A stretch of DNA of 64,000 nt from Salipiger thiooxidans (GCF_900102075.1 NZ_FNAV01000002.1:186001-250000); one strand, 5' to 3'; positions 7,796 through 16,874 are shown, counted from the first letter of the stretch. A program made the numbers and translations. Notes: a model not told the origin generated them from the letters alone.

Positions 7796-9133
7796 TCAGC
7801 GCGCGAGCGGTACGCAGACCTCAGCCAGCGCGGTCAGGAACGCCGCCGCATCGTCGCGGTTGAAGCAGAGCGGCGGCCGCACCTTCAGCACGTTGCCGAA
7901 GGGCCCCGTCGCGCCGACCATGACGCCGCGCTCGCGCAGCCCGTTGATGACGGCGCGGGCGGCGGCGCCATCGGGCTCGCGGGTGCCGGGACGGCTGATC
8001 TCGACCCCTAGGAACAGCCCCGCGCCGCGCACATCGCCGATCACCGAGCCCTCGCCACAAAGCCCGCGCACGCCCTCGCGCAGATGCGCGCCCATGGCGC
8101 TGGCATTGGCGAGCAGCCCTTCGCCCTTGAGCGTGTCGAGCACCGCAAGCCCCGCGGCAGCCGCCAGAGGATTGCCGCCGAAGGTGTTGAAATAGCCGGC
8201 ATTCCGCGCGCAGAAGGCGGTCAGGATCTCGGGCCGCGTCACCGCGCCCGACATCGGAAAGCCGTTGCCCATGGGCTTGCCCATCGTGACGATGTCGGGC
8301 GTCACGCCGTGGGCGCCGAAGCCCCACATCGACTGTCCGGTGCGCCCGAAGCCAGGCTGCACCTCGTCCGCGATGAAAAGCCCCCCGGCCGCCTGCACCG
8401 CCTCGACCGCCGGCACGAGCAGCCCCTCGGGCGCCGCGTAGACGCCGTCGCTCGAAAAGATCGTGTCGATGATCAGCGCCGAGATCCCGAAGCCCGCGCG
8501 CCCGAGATCGTCAATCGCCGCCTGCACTGCCGCACCGAAGCTGGCGCCCGGATCGGCGTCACCGCTGCGGAAGGCCTCGGGCGGCGGCACCGTCCGCACG
8601 TGCGCGGGCACCGAGCGGTCGGCGCGAGACCCGGGCGAGATCGCCGTCGTAGAGCTCGAGTTGCCGTGATAGGCGAGCTCGGTCACGATGACGCCGCGCC
8701 GGCCGGTGAAGGCCTCGGCCATGCGCAGGGCAAGGTCGTTACTCTCGGAGCCGGTGCAGGTCAGCACCACGTTGTCGAGCCCCGCCGGAAACTCGGCCAG
8801 CAGCCGCTCGGCGTAGTCGTGCACGATGTCCACGAGGTAGCGTGTGTTAGTGTTGAGGATGCCCGCCTGCCGCGCGATGGCCTCGGCCACGGCGGGGTGC
8901 GAATGGCCGATGCAGGGCACGTTGTTGTAGAGGTCGAGGTACCCCCGCCCGTCGACGTCGTACATCCACGCACCGCTTGCCCGCGCCATGTGGATGGGCC
9001 GGTCGTAGAACAGCACCGAGGCGGCGCCGAAGCTGGCGCGGCGGCGGGCCAGCGCCGCGGCGAGGCCGGGATCCTCGACCACGGCCGTCTCGTCGAAGCG
9101 GTTCAGGTCTATGACTTCGCTGATCTCTGACAT
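7796..9133 (-). CDS. Class III PLP-dependent enzyme, phospho-lyase-like (AGXT2L/PHYKPL type)
   Basis: This 445-residue protein is of class III aminotransferase fold. The PLP lysine is Lys286 in TMGKPMGNGFP, the aspartate that binds the PLP nitrogen is Asp256 in DEVQPGFGRTG, and GSESNDLALR lies at 128-137. The GKPMGNG form of the lysine motif is typical of the subgroup that holds ethanolamine-phosphate and 5-phosphohydroxylysine phospho-lyases, which release phosphate and ammonia rather than transaminate. The gene directly upstream encodes a hydroxylysine-kinase-like protein, only 5 bases away, as expected for a kinase/phospho-lyase pair. The family call is firm. The phospho-lyase reaction is inferred, and an ordinary omega-transaminase is the alternative. 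Confidence 0.85.
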   Translation of the reverse strand: MSEISEVIDLNRFDETAVVEDPGLAAALARRRASFGAASVLFYDRPIHMARASGAWMYDVDGRGYLDLYNNVPCIGHSHPAVAEAIARQAGILNTNTRYLVDIVHDYAERLLAEFPAGLDNVVLTCTGSESNDLALRMAEAFTGRRGVIVTELAYHGNSSSTTAISPGSRADRSVPAHVRTVPPPEAFRSGDADPGASFGAAVQAAIDDLGRAGFGISALIIDTIFSSDGVYAAPEGLLVPAVEAVQAAGGLFIADEVQPGFGRTGQSMWGFGAHGVTPDIVTMGKPMGNGFPMSGAVTRPEILTAFCARNAGYFNTFGGNPLAAAAGLAVLDTLKGEGLLANASAMGAHLREGVRGLCGEGSVIGDVRGAGLFLGVEISRPGTREPDGAAARAVINGLRERGVMVGATGPFGNVLKVRPPLCFNRDDAAAFLTALAEVCVPLAR

Positions 9134-9138
9134 CTGTC

Positions 9139-10122
9139 CTATCCGTGTTCCGAAAGGTAGCGTTCCGCCAGTTCCACCGTGCCCACGGTGAACCCGGTCC
9201 CGGCGCTCTGGCCGAGAGGCGTTTCCGAGTGGCCGGCAGCCCAGGCGGTAAGCTGGATACGCCGCAGCAGCACCAGCGCGGGCAGGATCGCCTCGTCCTC
9301 GGGCGCGACGGGCGCGACGCCGCGGTATCCCTCGAGCCAGCTCGCCTGAAGCGCGCCGAGCCGCGGGTCGCATTCCAGCCCGCTGACGGAGGCGGCGAAA
9401 TCGAACATGAACCAGCCCATGCCGCAGTCGTCGAAGTCGATGACGCCGAGCCTTGTGCCCTCGGCCAGCAGGTTGGCGGGTTTCATGTCGGCATGGATGA
9501 GCCCCCAGCGCGCGGCGTCGCGGCCATAGGCATCGGTGCGCTCGCGCAGGTGCGCCACGGCGCGTTCCAGCACTGCCCGCCCCTCGGGCCCGAGGCCGAT
9601 GCCACAGCGCCAGTCGCCCCAGTCGGCGTCCGGGCCGATGCAGCTCTCCCAGTCCCAGACCCGCCGCACGAAGCCCGCGGGCGGGCTCCAGCGCCGGGCA
9701 TGGTCGTGCAGCCGCGCGGTCATCTCGCCCAGCGTCGTGAACCACGCCACGAGGTCGCCGGTCTCGTCCGGCGGCAGGCCGGGCATGAACTCGAAGCAGG
9801 CGATCAGCATCCGCGTGCCCCCGGCGTCGAAGCGCGCGAGCGGCGCGCCATCGGCCAGAGGGATCGGCGCGGGGGTGGGCACCACGTCGCCGTCGCGCAG
9901 GGCAGCGAGCCACGCCAGCTCCGAACGGATCTCGGCTTCGGAATTGTAGCCCGGCCGCTGCACGCGCATGACGACGCGGCGCCCGGGCGGCTCCACAAGG
10001 AAGGTGGCGTTCTCGGAGACGGTCAGCAGCCGGCACGGCGTGTCGGGCGCGAGCCCCCAGAGCGGCAGCGCCTCGCGCAGCCCGCGTTCCAGTACCACAA
10101 GGAAGGCATCGTCGTAGAGCAT
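9139..10122 (-). CDS. APH-family small-molecule kinase, hydroxylysine-kinase-like
   Basis: This 327-residue protein of the aminoglycoside phosphotransferase/choline kinase fold has the catalytic loop GLIHADMKPANLL near residues 207-218 (H-x-D-x(4)-N). The metal-binding VIDFDD follows near 226-231. N-terminal ENATFLV replaces the usual nucleotide-binding loop. Family members phosphorylate hydroxyls of amino alcohols such as choline, ethanolamine, homoserine or 5-hydroxylysine. It sits between the transporter ATPase (3-base gap) and the class III PLP enzyme (5-base gap), so it very likely makes the phospho-substrate that the PLP enzyme cleaves. Antibiotic resistance is unlikely in this context. 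Confidence 0.85.
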   Translation of the reverse strand: MLYDDAFLVVLERGLREALPLWGLAPDTPCRLLTVSENATFLVEPPGRRVVMRVQRPGYNSEAEIRSELAWLAALRDGDVVPTPAPIPLADGAPLARFDAGGTRMLIACFEFMPGLPPDETGDLVAWFTTLGEMTARLHDHARRWSPPAGFVRRVWDWESCIGPDADWGDWRCGIGLGPEGRAVLERAVAHLRERTDAYGRDAARWGLIHADMKPANLLAEGTRLGVIDFDDCGMGWFMFDFAASVSGLECDPRLGALQASWLEGYRGVAPVAPEDEAILPALVLLRRIQLTAWAAGHSETPLGQSAGTGFTVGTVELAERYLSEHG

Positions 10123-10125
10123 CGT

Positions 10126-11238
10126 TCAGCGCGCGATCTTGCGGGTGGTCTCGGGATCGAAGAGGTGCATCCGCAGGCTGTCCGCAAAGAGCCGGATCTG
10201 CCGCGCCACCTCCCAGTCGCCCTCGGCGGGAAGGCGGGCGGCCAGCTCGGACCCGCCCTGCCCCAGCTTGACGTTGAGGATGGTCTCGGGGCCAAGCGCC
10301 TCGACGGTCTCGATGCTGCAGTCGATGGCGGCGGGGGCGGCCCCCTCGGGTGTCTCGAAGAGATCCTCGGGGCGGATGCCAAGGATCACCTCGCGCCCGG
10401 TATAGGGCGCATAGGCCGCGCGGTAGGCCTCGGGCACCGGCACCGAGAGCCCGGGCGCGATGACCGCGAGCCCCTCGCCCGCCGCCTCGATCCGCGCCGG
10501 GATCAGGTTCATCGGCGGGGTGGCGAGGAAGCCCGCCACGAAGGTGTCCGCCGGGTCGCGGTAGACGTCCTGCGGCTTGCCCACCTGCACGATCTCGCCG
10601 CCGCGCATGATGCAGATGCGGGTGCCCATGGTCATCGCCTCGACCTGGTCATGGGTGACGTGGATCATCGTGGTCCCGAGCTTGCGGTGCAGCTTGATGA
10701 GCTCGGTGCGCATCACCGAGCGCAGCTTGGCGTCGAGGTTCGACAGCGGCTCGTCGAGCAGGAAGGCGCGCGGCTCGCGCACCAGCGCCCGGCCCAGCGC
10801 CACCCGCTGACGCTGCCCGCCAGAGAGCTGCGAGGGCTTGCGGTCGAGCAGCGGGCGGATGCCCAGCGTCTCGGCCACGCCCGCGATGCGGCTCTCGATT
10901 TCCGGCCCCGGCGTGCCGCGCAGCTTGAGCCCGAAGGCCATGTTCTGGCGCACCGACATGTGCGGATAGAGCGCGTAGTTCTGGAACACGATGGCGAGGT
11001 CGCGCTCGGCCGGGTCCACGTCGTTGACGCGCTGCCCGTCGATCAGCAGGTCGCCCTGCGACACCGGCTCGAGCCCCGCGATCATGCGCAGCGTGGTGGA
11101 CTTACCGCAGCCCGAGGGGCCGAGGAAGATCATGAACTCGCCGTCCTCGATCTGCAGGTCGATGCCCTTGACCGCGTGCACGGCGGAGGCGCCCTGCCCG
11201 TAGATGCGCGAGACGGAGTTGAGTTGGATGGATGCCAT
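10126..11238 (-). CDS. CUT1-type ABC transporter ATPase, MalK/UgpC-like
   Basis: This 370-residue protein has an N-terminal ATPase domain (Walker A GPSGCGKST at 40-48, signature LSGGQRQRVALGRA, Walker B FLLDEPLSNLD, switch histidine in MIHVTHDQ). It also has a C-terminal TOBE/OB regulatory domain from about residue 240. This is the full length for MalK/UgpC proteins that power sugar, glycerol-phosphate and polyol importers. It belongs to the operon that runs from 14350 down to 7796. The substrate class is carbohydrate-like by family; the linked kinase and PLP enzyme suggest an amino-hydroxyl compound. Confidence 0.93.
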   Translation of the reverse strand: MASIQLNSVSRIYGQGASAVHAVKGIDLQIEDGEFMIFLGPSGCGKSTTLRMIAGLEPVSQGDLLIDGQRVNDVDPAERDLAIVFQNYALYPHMSVRQNMAFGLKLRGTPGPEIESRIAGVAETLGIRPLLDRKPSQLSGGQRQRVALGRALVREPRAFLLDEPLSNLDAKLRSVMRTELIKLHRKLGTTMIHVTHDQVEAMTMGTRICIMRGGEIVQVGKPQDVYRDPADTFVAGFLATPPMNLIPARIEAAGEGLAVIAPGLSVPVPEAYRAAYAPYTGREVILGIRPEDLFETPEGAAPAAIDCSIETVEALGPETILNVKLGQGGSELAARLPAEGDWEVARQIRLFADSLRMHLFDPETTRKIAR

Positions 11239-11244
11239 TGCGTC

Positions 11245-12132
11245 TTAGTCCTGAACCTGGCGCATCGAGCGCCACAGCACCGCCGTCAGCCCCGCGATCA
11301 CGATGAGAAGCATGGCCGCCATGGCGCAGGCCTCGCCCAGATCGAGGCTCACGAAGGCGCGCCGGTAGATGAAGTAGCTGATGAGATCGGTGGCGACCCC
11401 GGGGCCGCCGCGGGTCATGATGTAGATGATGTCATAGGTCTTGATGGCAAAGATCATGCGGATGAGCAGCGTCACCACGATCACCGGCTTCATCATCGGC
11501 AGGGTGATGTGCCAGAAGCGCTGGAAGGGTGTGGCCCCGTCGACCCGCGCCGCCTCGTAGGGCTCGGCGGGAAGCGCGCTGAGACCGGCGAGCAGGAGGA
11601 CCACCATGAACGAGACCTGGTGCCAGATGTCGACCAGAACCACGGTCCAGAACGCCATGTCGGGGGCGCCCAGCCAGTTGACCGGCTCGATCCCCACGGT
11701 GCCCAGAAGCCAGTTCACGATGCCGAGCGTCGGGTGCAGGATCATCCGCCACATGAGCCCCACCACCACCGGGTTGATGAGCAGCGGGCAGAGCAGGATG
11801 AGGTAGTAGACCGTCTTGCCCCGCCTCGCGTCGTTCAGCATCAGCGCCACGACGAAGCCCGCGACGAACTGGATGCCAACCACCGCCACCACGAAGAGCA
11901 GCGTGATCCAGGCGGAATGCAGGAACTCGCCGTCATCGGCGGCCTTGGCGTAATTCCCGAGGCCGGCGAAATCGTCGTAGCCCGGGAAGATCAGCGAGTA
12001 GTTGAAGAAGGAGGTGATCCCGGCCCAGACGATCGGGAACAGGACCACCGCCGCAAGAAGGACGAGACCCGGCGCCGTCAGCAGCCAGCCGAAGCGCCGG
12101 TTCTCTCTTTCCATGGTCGTCACATGCGCCAT
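11245..12132 (-). CDS. CUT1-type ABC transporter permease, MalF/UgpA-like
   Basis: This 295-residue inner-membrane protein has about six membrane segments and the conserved cytoplasmic EAA loop (PYEAARVDGATPFQRFWHIT, about residues 200-219) that contacts the ATPase. The first membrane helix is close to residue 15 (LTAPGLVLLAAVVLFPI). Gaps of 6 and 9 bases to its neighbours show operon membership. It is paired with the MalG-like permease at 13487-14350. Confidence 0.92.
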   Translation of the reverse strand: MAHVTTMERENRRFGWLLTAPGLVLLAAVVLFPIVWAGITSFFNYSLIFPGYDDFAGLGNYAKAADDGEFLHSAWITLLFVVAVVGIQFVAGFVVALMLNDARRGKTVYYLILLCPLLINPVVVGLMWRMILHPTLGIVNWLLGTVGIEPVNWLGAPDMAFWTVVLVDIWHQVSFMVVLLLAGLSALPAEPYEAARVDGATPFQRFWHITLPMMKPVIVVTLLIRMIFAIKTYDIIYIMTRGGPGVATDLISYFIYRRAFVSLDLGEACAMAAMLLIVIAGLTAVLWRSMRQVQD

Positions 12133-12141
12133 GAGGCGGGG

Positions 12142-13419
12142 TTACTCCTGACGGCCGTCTTTGATGGCGAGCTCGTCGAACTCGGCGGCGGCGGCGTCGA
12201 GCGCCTCCTGCGCCGATTTCTCGCCCGAGACCGCCAGCGACAGCTCGCGGCCCAGCACCTCGACGAACTGAGGCGTGTAGGTGAAGGTCGGGAAGTTATG
12301 CGAGCCCAGCAGCAGCTCCTTGAGCGCGGTGGTCTGCGGGTACTTGGCGATCACCTCGGCGTCGTCGAACACGTCGAGCCGGGTGGCCGAGCCGCCGAGC
12401 AGCGCGCGTTTCTTCGCGATCTCGGGGCTTTCGACCCACTTCAGGAATTCCCAGGCCGCGTCGGGGTTGGGAGAGGATTTCGGGATCGCCCAGCCCCACG
12501 CGCCGTTGAGAGAGCCGCCCTCTTCCGGCGTCTGGCCGGGGACGCCCATGATCTCGCCCTTGCCGACGATGGCCGAGCCCGAGGCATCGTCAACGGCAGC
12601 CCGGAAGAAGTTGTAGGTGATGTAGCTGTAGGCCTGGCCCTGGCTGAAGACGTTGAACGCCTCGTCGAACGAGAAGCTGGCCGCGCCCACCGGACCGTAG
12701 TCGTTGAGGTTGGTGATGTAATCCTCGAGCGCCGCCACACCCTCGGGCGAGTTGAAGGTGGCGTGCCAGCCGTCGTCGATGAACTCGCCGCCCTTGGCGA
12801 AGAGGTAGTTCGACCATTCCATCGCGATGGGATCGGGGCGCAGGCCCTGGTTCACCACGCCGTAGGAGCCGTCCTTGGTGAAGAACTTCACCTGCTGCAG
12901 GTACTCGTCCCAGGTCTCGGGCTTCTTCAGCTCGGTGCCGAAAGCGTCCATGTAGGCGGTCTTGTTGGCCTCGTCCTCGAGCAGGTCGGTGCGGTAGAGC
13001 AGCCCCATGGCGTAGTTGTAGAAGGGCAGCATGTAGGTGGTGCCCTCGACCTGCCCCACGAGGTCCATCATCGCGGGCACGTAGACCGAGGTGTCGAAAC
13101 CGTCAGCGGCGATGCGGTCGTCCAGCGGCTGCATCCAGCCCGCCTTGAAGAACTCGCCCACCCAGTAGAAGTCGACCACGATGGCCGAGTAGCTGCCCGA
13201 GTTCGACACCAGCTGCGGCACCAGCTTGGTGTGCATCTCGGCGTAGTTGACCACCTCGAGGTTCACGTCGATGCCGGTGGCCTCCTCGAACTCGGGCAGG
13301 AGCTGCTGGATGTAGGTGGTGTCCGGCACCGCCTCCATCAGGATGTTGACCGTCTCGGCGTGGGCCGCCACGGCGGTCAGCGCCAGCGCGCTGAGCGATG
13401 AGAGCATGTATTTCTTCAT
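12142..13419 (-). CDS. CUT1-type extracellular solute-binding protein
   Basis: This 425-residue periplasmic protein has a Sec signal peptide ending AAHA at residue 21. The mature sequence has the family 1 sugar-binding style: LPEFEEATGIDVNLEVV near the start and GAWGWAIPKSSPNPDAAWEF in the C-terminal half. It is the capture subunit of the importer. It lies 67 bases after the MalG-like permease gene and 9 bases before the MalF-like one, an unusual order (permease, binding protein, permease, ATPase). Confidence 0.92.
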   Translation of the reverse strand: MKKYMLSSLSALALTAVAAHAETVNILMEAVPDTTYIQQLLPEFEEATGIDVNLEVVNYAEMHTKLVPQLVSNSGSYSAIVVDFYWVGEFFKAGWMQPLDDRIAADGFDTSVYVPAMMDLVGQVEGTTYMLPFYNYAMGLLYRTDLLEDEANKTAYMDAFGTELKKPETWDEYLQQVKFFTKDGSYGVVNQGLRPDPIAMEWSNYLFAKGGEFIDDGWHATFNSPEGVAALEDYITNLNDYGPVGAASFSFDEAFNVFSQGQAYSYITYNFFRAAVDDASGSAIVGKGEIMGVPGQTPEEGGSLNGAWGWAIPKSSPNPDAAWEFLKWVESPEIAKKRALLGGSATRLDVFDDAEVIAKYPQTTALKELLLGSHNFPTFTYTPQFVEVLGRELSLAVSGEKSAQEALDAAAAEFDELAIKDGRQE

Positions 13420-13486
13420 ACTGGTGTCTCCTTGTTGGACGGGGATCCCGATCTTTGCGCCGGGTCGGTTTGGGGTCGTGTCCGGG

Positions 13487-14350
13487 TCACTTCAGGGCGC
13501 CGAGAGACAGCCCCTTGATGAGGTATTTCTGCAGGAACGGCAGCAGGATGAGCACCGGCGCCAGCGCCAGCAGCGTGGCCGCCGCGAGGGGGGCGATGTT
13601 GACGCCCGCGTGGGTCTCGAGCGAGGCCAGCCCCACCGCCAGCGTCTGGCTGGAATGGTTGCCAAGGATCAGCGCGTAGAGGAACTCGTTCCAGCTCAGG
13701 ATGAAGCCCAGCAGCCCCGCGGCGATGATGCCGGGCATGGCCACGGGGATAGTGACCCTGGTGAAGGCCTGCCAGCGGGTGGCGCCGTCGCAGCGCGCGG
13801 CCTCTTCGAGCGAGCGGGTGTCCTCGTCGAAGAAGGAAATCATGATCCACGCCATGAACGGCAGGTTGATGGCGACGTGGGCGATGGTGATGGCGATGAT
13901 CCCCGGCACCGGCATCAGCGTGGTGAAGACGAGGAACATCGGCAGCACCAGCACGATGGGCGGGATCATCTGGCTCGAGAGCACCATCATCATCAGCGGC
14001 CACCCCCCGGTGCGGTAACGGGCGGTGGCATAGGCCATCATCGCCGCGGCGGGGAGCGAGATCGCGGTGGCCAGCACCGCCACGAAGACCGAATTGCCGA
14101 ACCAGCGGGTGAAATCGTACTGGGTCAGAACCTCGACGAAATTGTGCAGGCCGATCTGGCCGATTTCGGGCGGCAGCCTGTAGGCGGTGAGCTTGTCGGT
14201 CAGGCTGACCCGCAGCACCCAGAGCAGCGGCAGCGCGATGCTGGCGGAGAACCCCGCCAGGATCAGGTGCCGCACCAGTCCATCGAGCCGCGCGACCTTC
14301 ATGCGAGCGACCGTCCCGGATCGCGGGTATCCCTGTGCGTCATTGTGCAT
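13487..14350 (-). CDS. CUT1-type ABC transporter permease, MalG/UgpE-like
   Basis: This 287-residue inner-membrane permease has an EAA loop (SLEEAARCDGATRWQAF) and the C-terminal block FLQKYLIKGLSLGALK that is typical of MalG/UgpE partners. It is the first gene of the minus-strand operon. The start at 14350 is preceded by TTCGGGACG; a start at 14302 (MKVARL) is an alternative with a shorter N-terminus. The divergent BtpA/SgcQ-like gene begins 205 bases away. Confidence 0.91.
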   Translation of the reverse strand: MHNDAQGYPRSGTVARMKVARLDGLVRHLILAGFSASIALPLLWVLRVSLTDKLTAYRLPPEIGQIGLHNFVEVLTQYDFTRWFGNSVFVAVLATAISLPAAAMMAYATARYRTGGWPLMMMVLSSQMIPPIVLVLPMFLVFTTLMPVPGIIAITIAHVAINLPFMAWIMISFFDEDTRSLEEAARCDGATRWQAFTRVTIPVAMPGIIAAGLLGFILSWNEFLYALILGNHSSQTLAVGLASLETHAGVNIAPLAAATLLALAPVLILLPFLQKYLIKGLSLGALK

Positions 14351-14421
14351 CGTCCCGAATTTTCATCGACGTTTCCACGACGCCGCCCACCATGCAACAA
14401 AAATGATCGAATTAACTTGCG

Positions 14422-14435
14422 TTTTTGTTTGTTTT
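14422..14435 (+). promoter_or_regulatory. Candidate DeoR operator, copy 1 (divergent ABC/BtpA promoters)
   Basis: TTTTTGTTTGTTTT lies inside two direct copies of GTTTTTGT with a 10-base period (14421-14438), in the gap between the ABC operon and the BtpA-like gene. Twelve of its 14 bases match TTTCTGTTTGTATT at 16913-16926, just ahead of the DeoR gene. DeoR regulators often bind T-rich tandem repeats of about one helical turn, so this is a good candidate operator for both divergent units. Confidence 0.55.
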
Positions 14436-14555
14436 TGTGAGAACCGTTTCAGGACGCCGCTTTTGCGGGCAAATGCTTTGCCCGCCCGCACCACGCGACA
14501 GAGATCAGACCGCCGGCGCCATGACCGCCCCGGCCACAGGGAAAGGCGAGTAGCA

Positions 14556-15353
14556 ATGACACTTGAATTCTTCGGGTCGAACCGGAAGGGCGTGATCGCC
14601 ATGGCCCATATCGGCGCCCTGCCCGGCTCGCCGCTCTACGACGCCGACGGCGGCATGGCCAAGCTCATCGACGAGGTCGCCTCGGACATCGAGAAGCTGC
14701 AGGCCGGCGGCGTGCATTGCATCATGTTCGGCAACGAGAACGACCGCCCCTACCAGCTCAAGGCCTGCCCGCAGTCGCTGGCGGCGATGACCGCGGTGGT
14801 GATGGCGGTGAAGCCGATGCTGAAGGTGCCCTTCGGCGTGAACTACCTGTGGGATCCGGTGGGCTCGGTGGCGCTTGCCAATGCCACGGGTGCGAGCTTC
14901 GCGCGAGAGATCTTCACCGGGCTCTTCGCCTCGGACATGGGCATGTGGGAACCCAACGCCGGCGAGGCGCTGCGCCTGCGCCGCAACCTCGGCTGCACCG
15001 ACCTCAAGCTGCTGTTCAACATCAACGCCGAGTTCGCCTCGTCCCTCGACAGCCGCCCCATTGAGCTGCGCGCCAAGAGCGCGGTGTTCTCGTCGCTGGC
15101 AGACGCCATCCTCGTCTCCGGGCCGCTCACCGGCCAGTCGGCCGAGACCTCGGACCTGTGCAAGGTCCGCGAGGCGGTGCCCGACACCCCGCTGCTGGCC
15201 AACACCGGCGTGCGCATCGACAACGTGCAAGAGATCATGTCGATCGCAGACGGCTGCGTCATCGGCACTCATTTCAAGGTCGACGGCAACACCTGGAACA
15301 AGGTTGACGCGGACCGGGTCAAGCGTTTCATGGACGTGGTCGACAGCCTGTAA
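14556..15353 (+). CDS. BtpA/SgcQ-family TIM-barrel protein
   Basis: This 265-residue protein of the BtpA/SgcQ family begins MTLEFFGSNRKGVIAMAHIG. It has conserved blocks GVHCIMFGNENDRPY, PFGVNYLWDP, DAILVSGPLTG and LLANTGVRIDN that mark a TIM-barrel enzyme. BtpA was named for photosystem I biogenesis in cyanobacteria. Heterotroph homologues (SgcQ) sit in sugar operons, and their reaction is unknown to me. The start at 14556 follows AAAGGCGAG. It is followed 9 bases later by an FGGY kinase, so it probably handles a phosphorylated product in the same pathway. Confidence 0.85.
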   Translation: MTLEFFGSNRKGVIAMAHIGALPGSPLYDADGGMAKLIDEVASDIEKLQAGGVHCIMFGNENDRPYQLKACPQSLAAMTAVVMAVKPMLKVPFGVNYLWDPVGSVALANATGASFAREIFTGLFASDMGMWEPNAGEALRLRRNLGCTDLKLLFNINAEFASSLDSRPIELRAKSAVFSSLADAILVSGPLTGQSAETSDLCKVREAVPDTPLLANTGVRIDNVQEIMSIADGCVIGTHFKVDGNTWNKVDADRVKRFMDVVDSL

Positions 15354-15362
15354 GGGGCCATA

Positions 15363-16874
15363 ATGCAAGACGATTACGTCATCGGGCTGGACATCGGCAC
15401 CACCAGCACCATCGCCGCGCTTGTGGCCGTGCCGGCGCGGGTCACCGCCACCGCAAGCCGGCCCGTGACGCTCTCGTCACCGCACTACGGCTGGGCCGAG
15501 GAAGACCCCGAGGAGTGGTGGGCCAACGCCTGCGAGGTGCTGGCCGAGGTCATGCAGGCCCTGCCCAAAGGCGCCCGCCTGCGCGGCATCTGCGTCACCG
15601 GGATGCTGCCCGCGGTGGTGCTGCTCGACGCCGACGGCCAGCTGCTCCGCCCCTCGATCCAGCAGAGCGACGGGCGCTGCGGCGCCGAGGTGCAGGCGCT
15701 TGCCGCCGAGGTGCCAGAGGCCGACTTCCTTGCCCGCACCGGCAACGGCATCAACCAGCAACTGGTGGCCGCGAAGCTGCGCTGGATCGAGACCCACGAG
15801 CCCGAGGTCTTTGCCCGCATCGCCACGGTCTTCGGTTCTTACGACTTCATAAACCTGCGCCTCACCGGTCATCGCGGGGTCGAGCACAACTGGGCGCTCG
15901 AGGCCGGATTCATCGACCTCGCCGACCACGCCATCGCCGGGGATCTCGTGGCTCTGGCGCATCTGCCGCCCGGGGCGATCCCGCCGAAACACGCCTCGCA
16001 CGACGTCATCGGCGCGGTCACTGCCGGGGCCGCCGCGGCGACCGGCCTGCCCGAGGGTCTGCCGGTCTTCGGCGGGGCTGCGGATCACATCGCCTCGGCG
16101 CTGGCGGCGGGGCTCACCGCGCCCGGCGACGTGCTGCTGAAATTCGGCGGCGCGGGCGACATCATCGTGATCTCTGACGCGGTGCGTGCCGACCCGCGGC
16201 TGTTCCTCGATTACCACCTCGTACCCGGGCTCTACGCGCCCAACGGCTGCATGGCGGCAACCGGTTCGGCGCTCAACTGGTTCTCGGGCCTGCTGATCCC
16301 CGAGCCCGGCCCCGAACCCGACGCGGAAAAGCCCCACCGCACGCTCGACCGGCTCGCGGGTGCGGTGCCACCGGGCAGTGACGGGCTGCTCTGCCTGCCC
16401 TATCTTCTCGGCGAGAAGACCCCGATCCACGACCCGCTCGCCCGTGGCACCTTCACCGGGCTCGGGCTCAACCACACGCGCGGCCATCTCTGGCGGGCGC
16501 TGCTCGAATCCGTGGCCTATGCCTTCCGCCACCACCTCGAGGTGCTCGAGGAGATCGGCCACCACCCGCGCCGGCTGTTTGCCTCGGACGGCGGCAGCGC
16601 CAGCCGGGTCTGGATGCAGATCATGGCCGACGTGGCCGGGCGGCCGGTGCAGGTGCTGGGCAATGCCCACGGCTCCTGCGCGGGCGCGGCCTGGGTGGCG
16701 GCGGTGGCCGCTGGCACCGCCGACTGGGCCGAGATCACCACGCTCGTGGCCTATGGCGAGCTGTTCGAACCCGACCCCGTCGCAAAGGCCGTACACGACG
16801 CAGGCTACCGCGATTTCCGGGCGCTCTACGAGGCGCTGAAGCCGTTCTTCCACCGCGAGGCATCGCCCGCCTGA
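15363..16874 (+). CDS. FGGY-family carbohydrate kinase, xylulokinase-like
   Basis: This 503-residue sugar/polyol kinase has the N-terminal phosphate loop GLDIGTTSTIAAL (8-20), the central GGAADHIASALAAG that carries the likely catalytic aspartate (about residue 240), and the C-terminal ATP-binding FASDGGSASRVWMQ. It would phosphorylate a ketose or polyol with ATP in the cytoplasm. It is co-transcribed with the BtpA-like gene and followed by a DeoR gene, whose family usually senses sugar phosphates. The substrate cannot be assigned. Confidence 0.9.
   Translation: MQDDYVIGLDIGTTSTIAALVAVPARVTATASRPVTLSSPHYGWAEEDPEEWWANACEVLAEVMQALPKGARLRGICVTGMLPAVVLLDADGQLLRPSIQQSDGRCGAEVQALAAEVPEADFLARTGNGINQQLVAAKLRWIETHEPEVFARIATVFGSYDFINLRLTGHRGVEHNWALEAGFIDLADHAIAGDLVALAHLPPGAIPPKHASHDVIGAVTAGAAAATGLPEGLPVFGGAADHIASALAAGLTAPGDVLLKFGGAGDIIVISDAVRADPRLFLDYHLVPGLYAPNGCMAATGSALNWFSGLLIPEPGPEPDAEKPHRTLDRLAGAVPPGSDGLLCLPYLLGEKTPIHDPLARGTFTGLGLNHTRGHLWRALLESVAYAFRHHLEVLEEIGHHPRRLFASDGGSASRVWMQIMADVAGRPVQVLGNAHGSCAGAAWVAAVAAGTADWAEITTLVAYGELFEPDPVAKAVHDAGYRDFRALYEALKPFFHREASPA

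Noticed and set aside
7796-10036. A single 746-codon frame that could suggest a kinase-aminotransferase fusion
   Set aside because: The upstream part of this frame is not the kinase frame; the kinase is read in another frame (9139-10122). Two separate genes with a 5-base gap explain the sequence.
9139-10122. Aminoglycoside resistance gene
   Set aside because: The protein has the APH fold, but the operon context with an importer and a PLP enzyme points to metabolism of a small amino alcohol.
9145-13401. A 1,418-codon open frame on the plus strand
   Set aside because: It lies antisense to five clear genes of the CUT1 operon, has a biased His/Arg/Val-rich composition and no family resemblance. 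It is a by-product of high GC third positions.
14556-15353. Photosystem I assembly role for the BtpA-like gene
   Set aside because: No photosynthesis genes are present; the gene is in a sugar-kinase operon, so a metabolic SgcQ-like role is far more likely.
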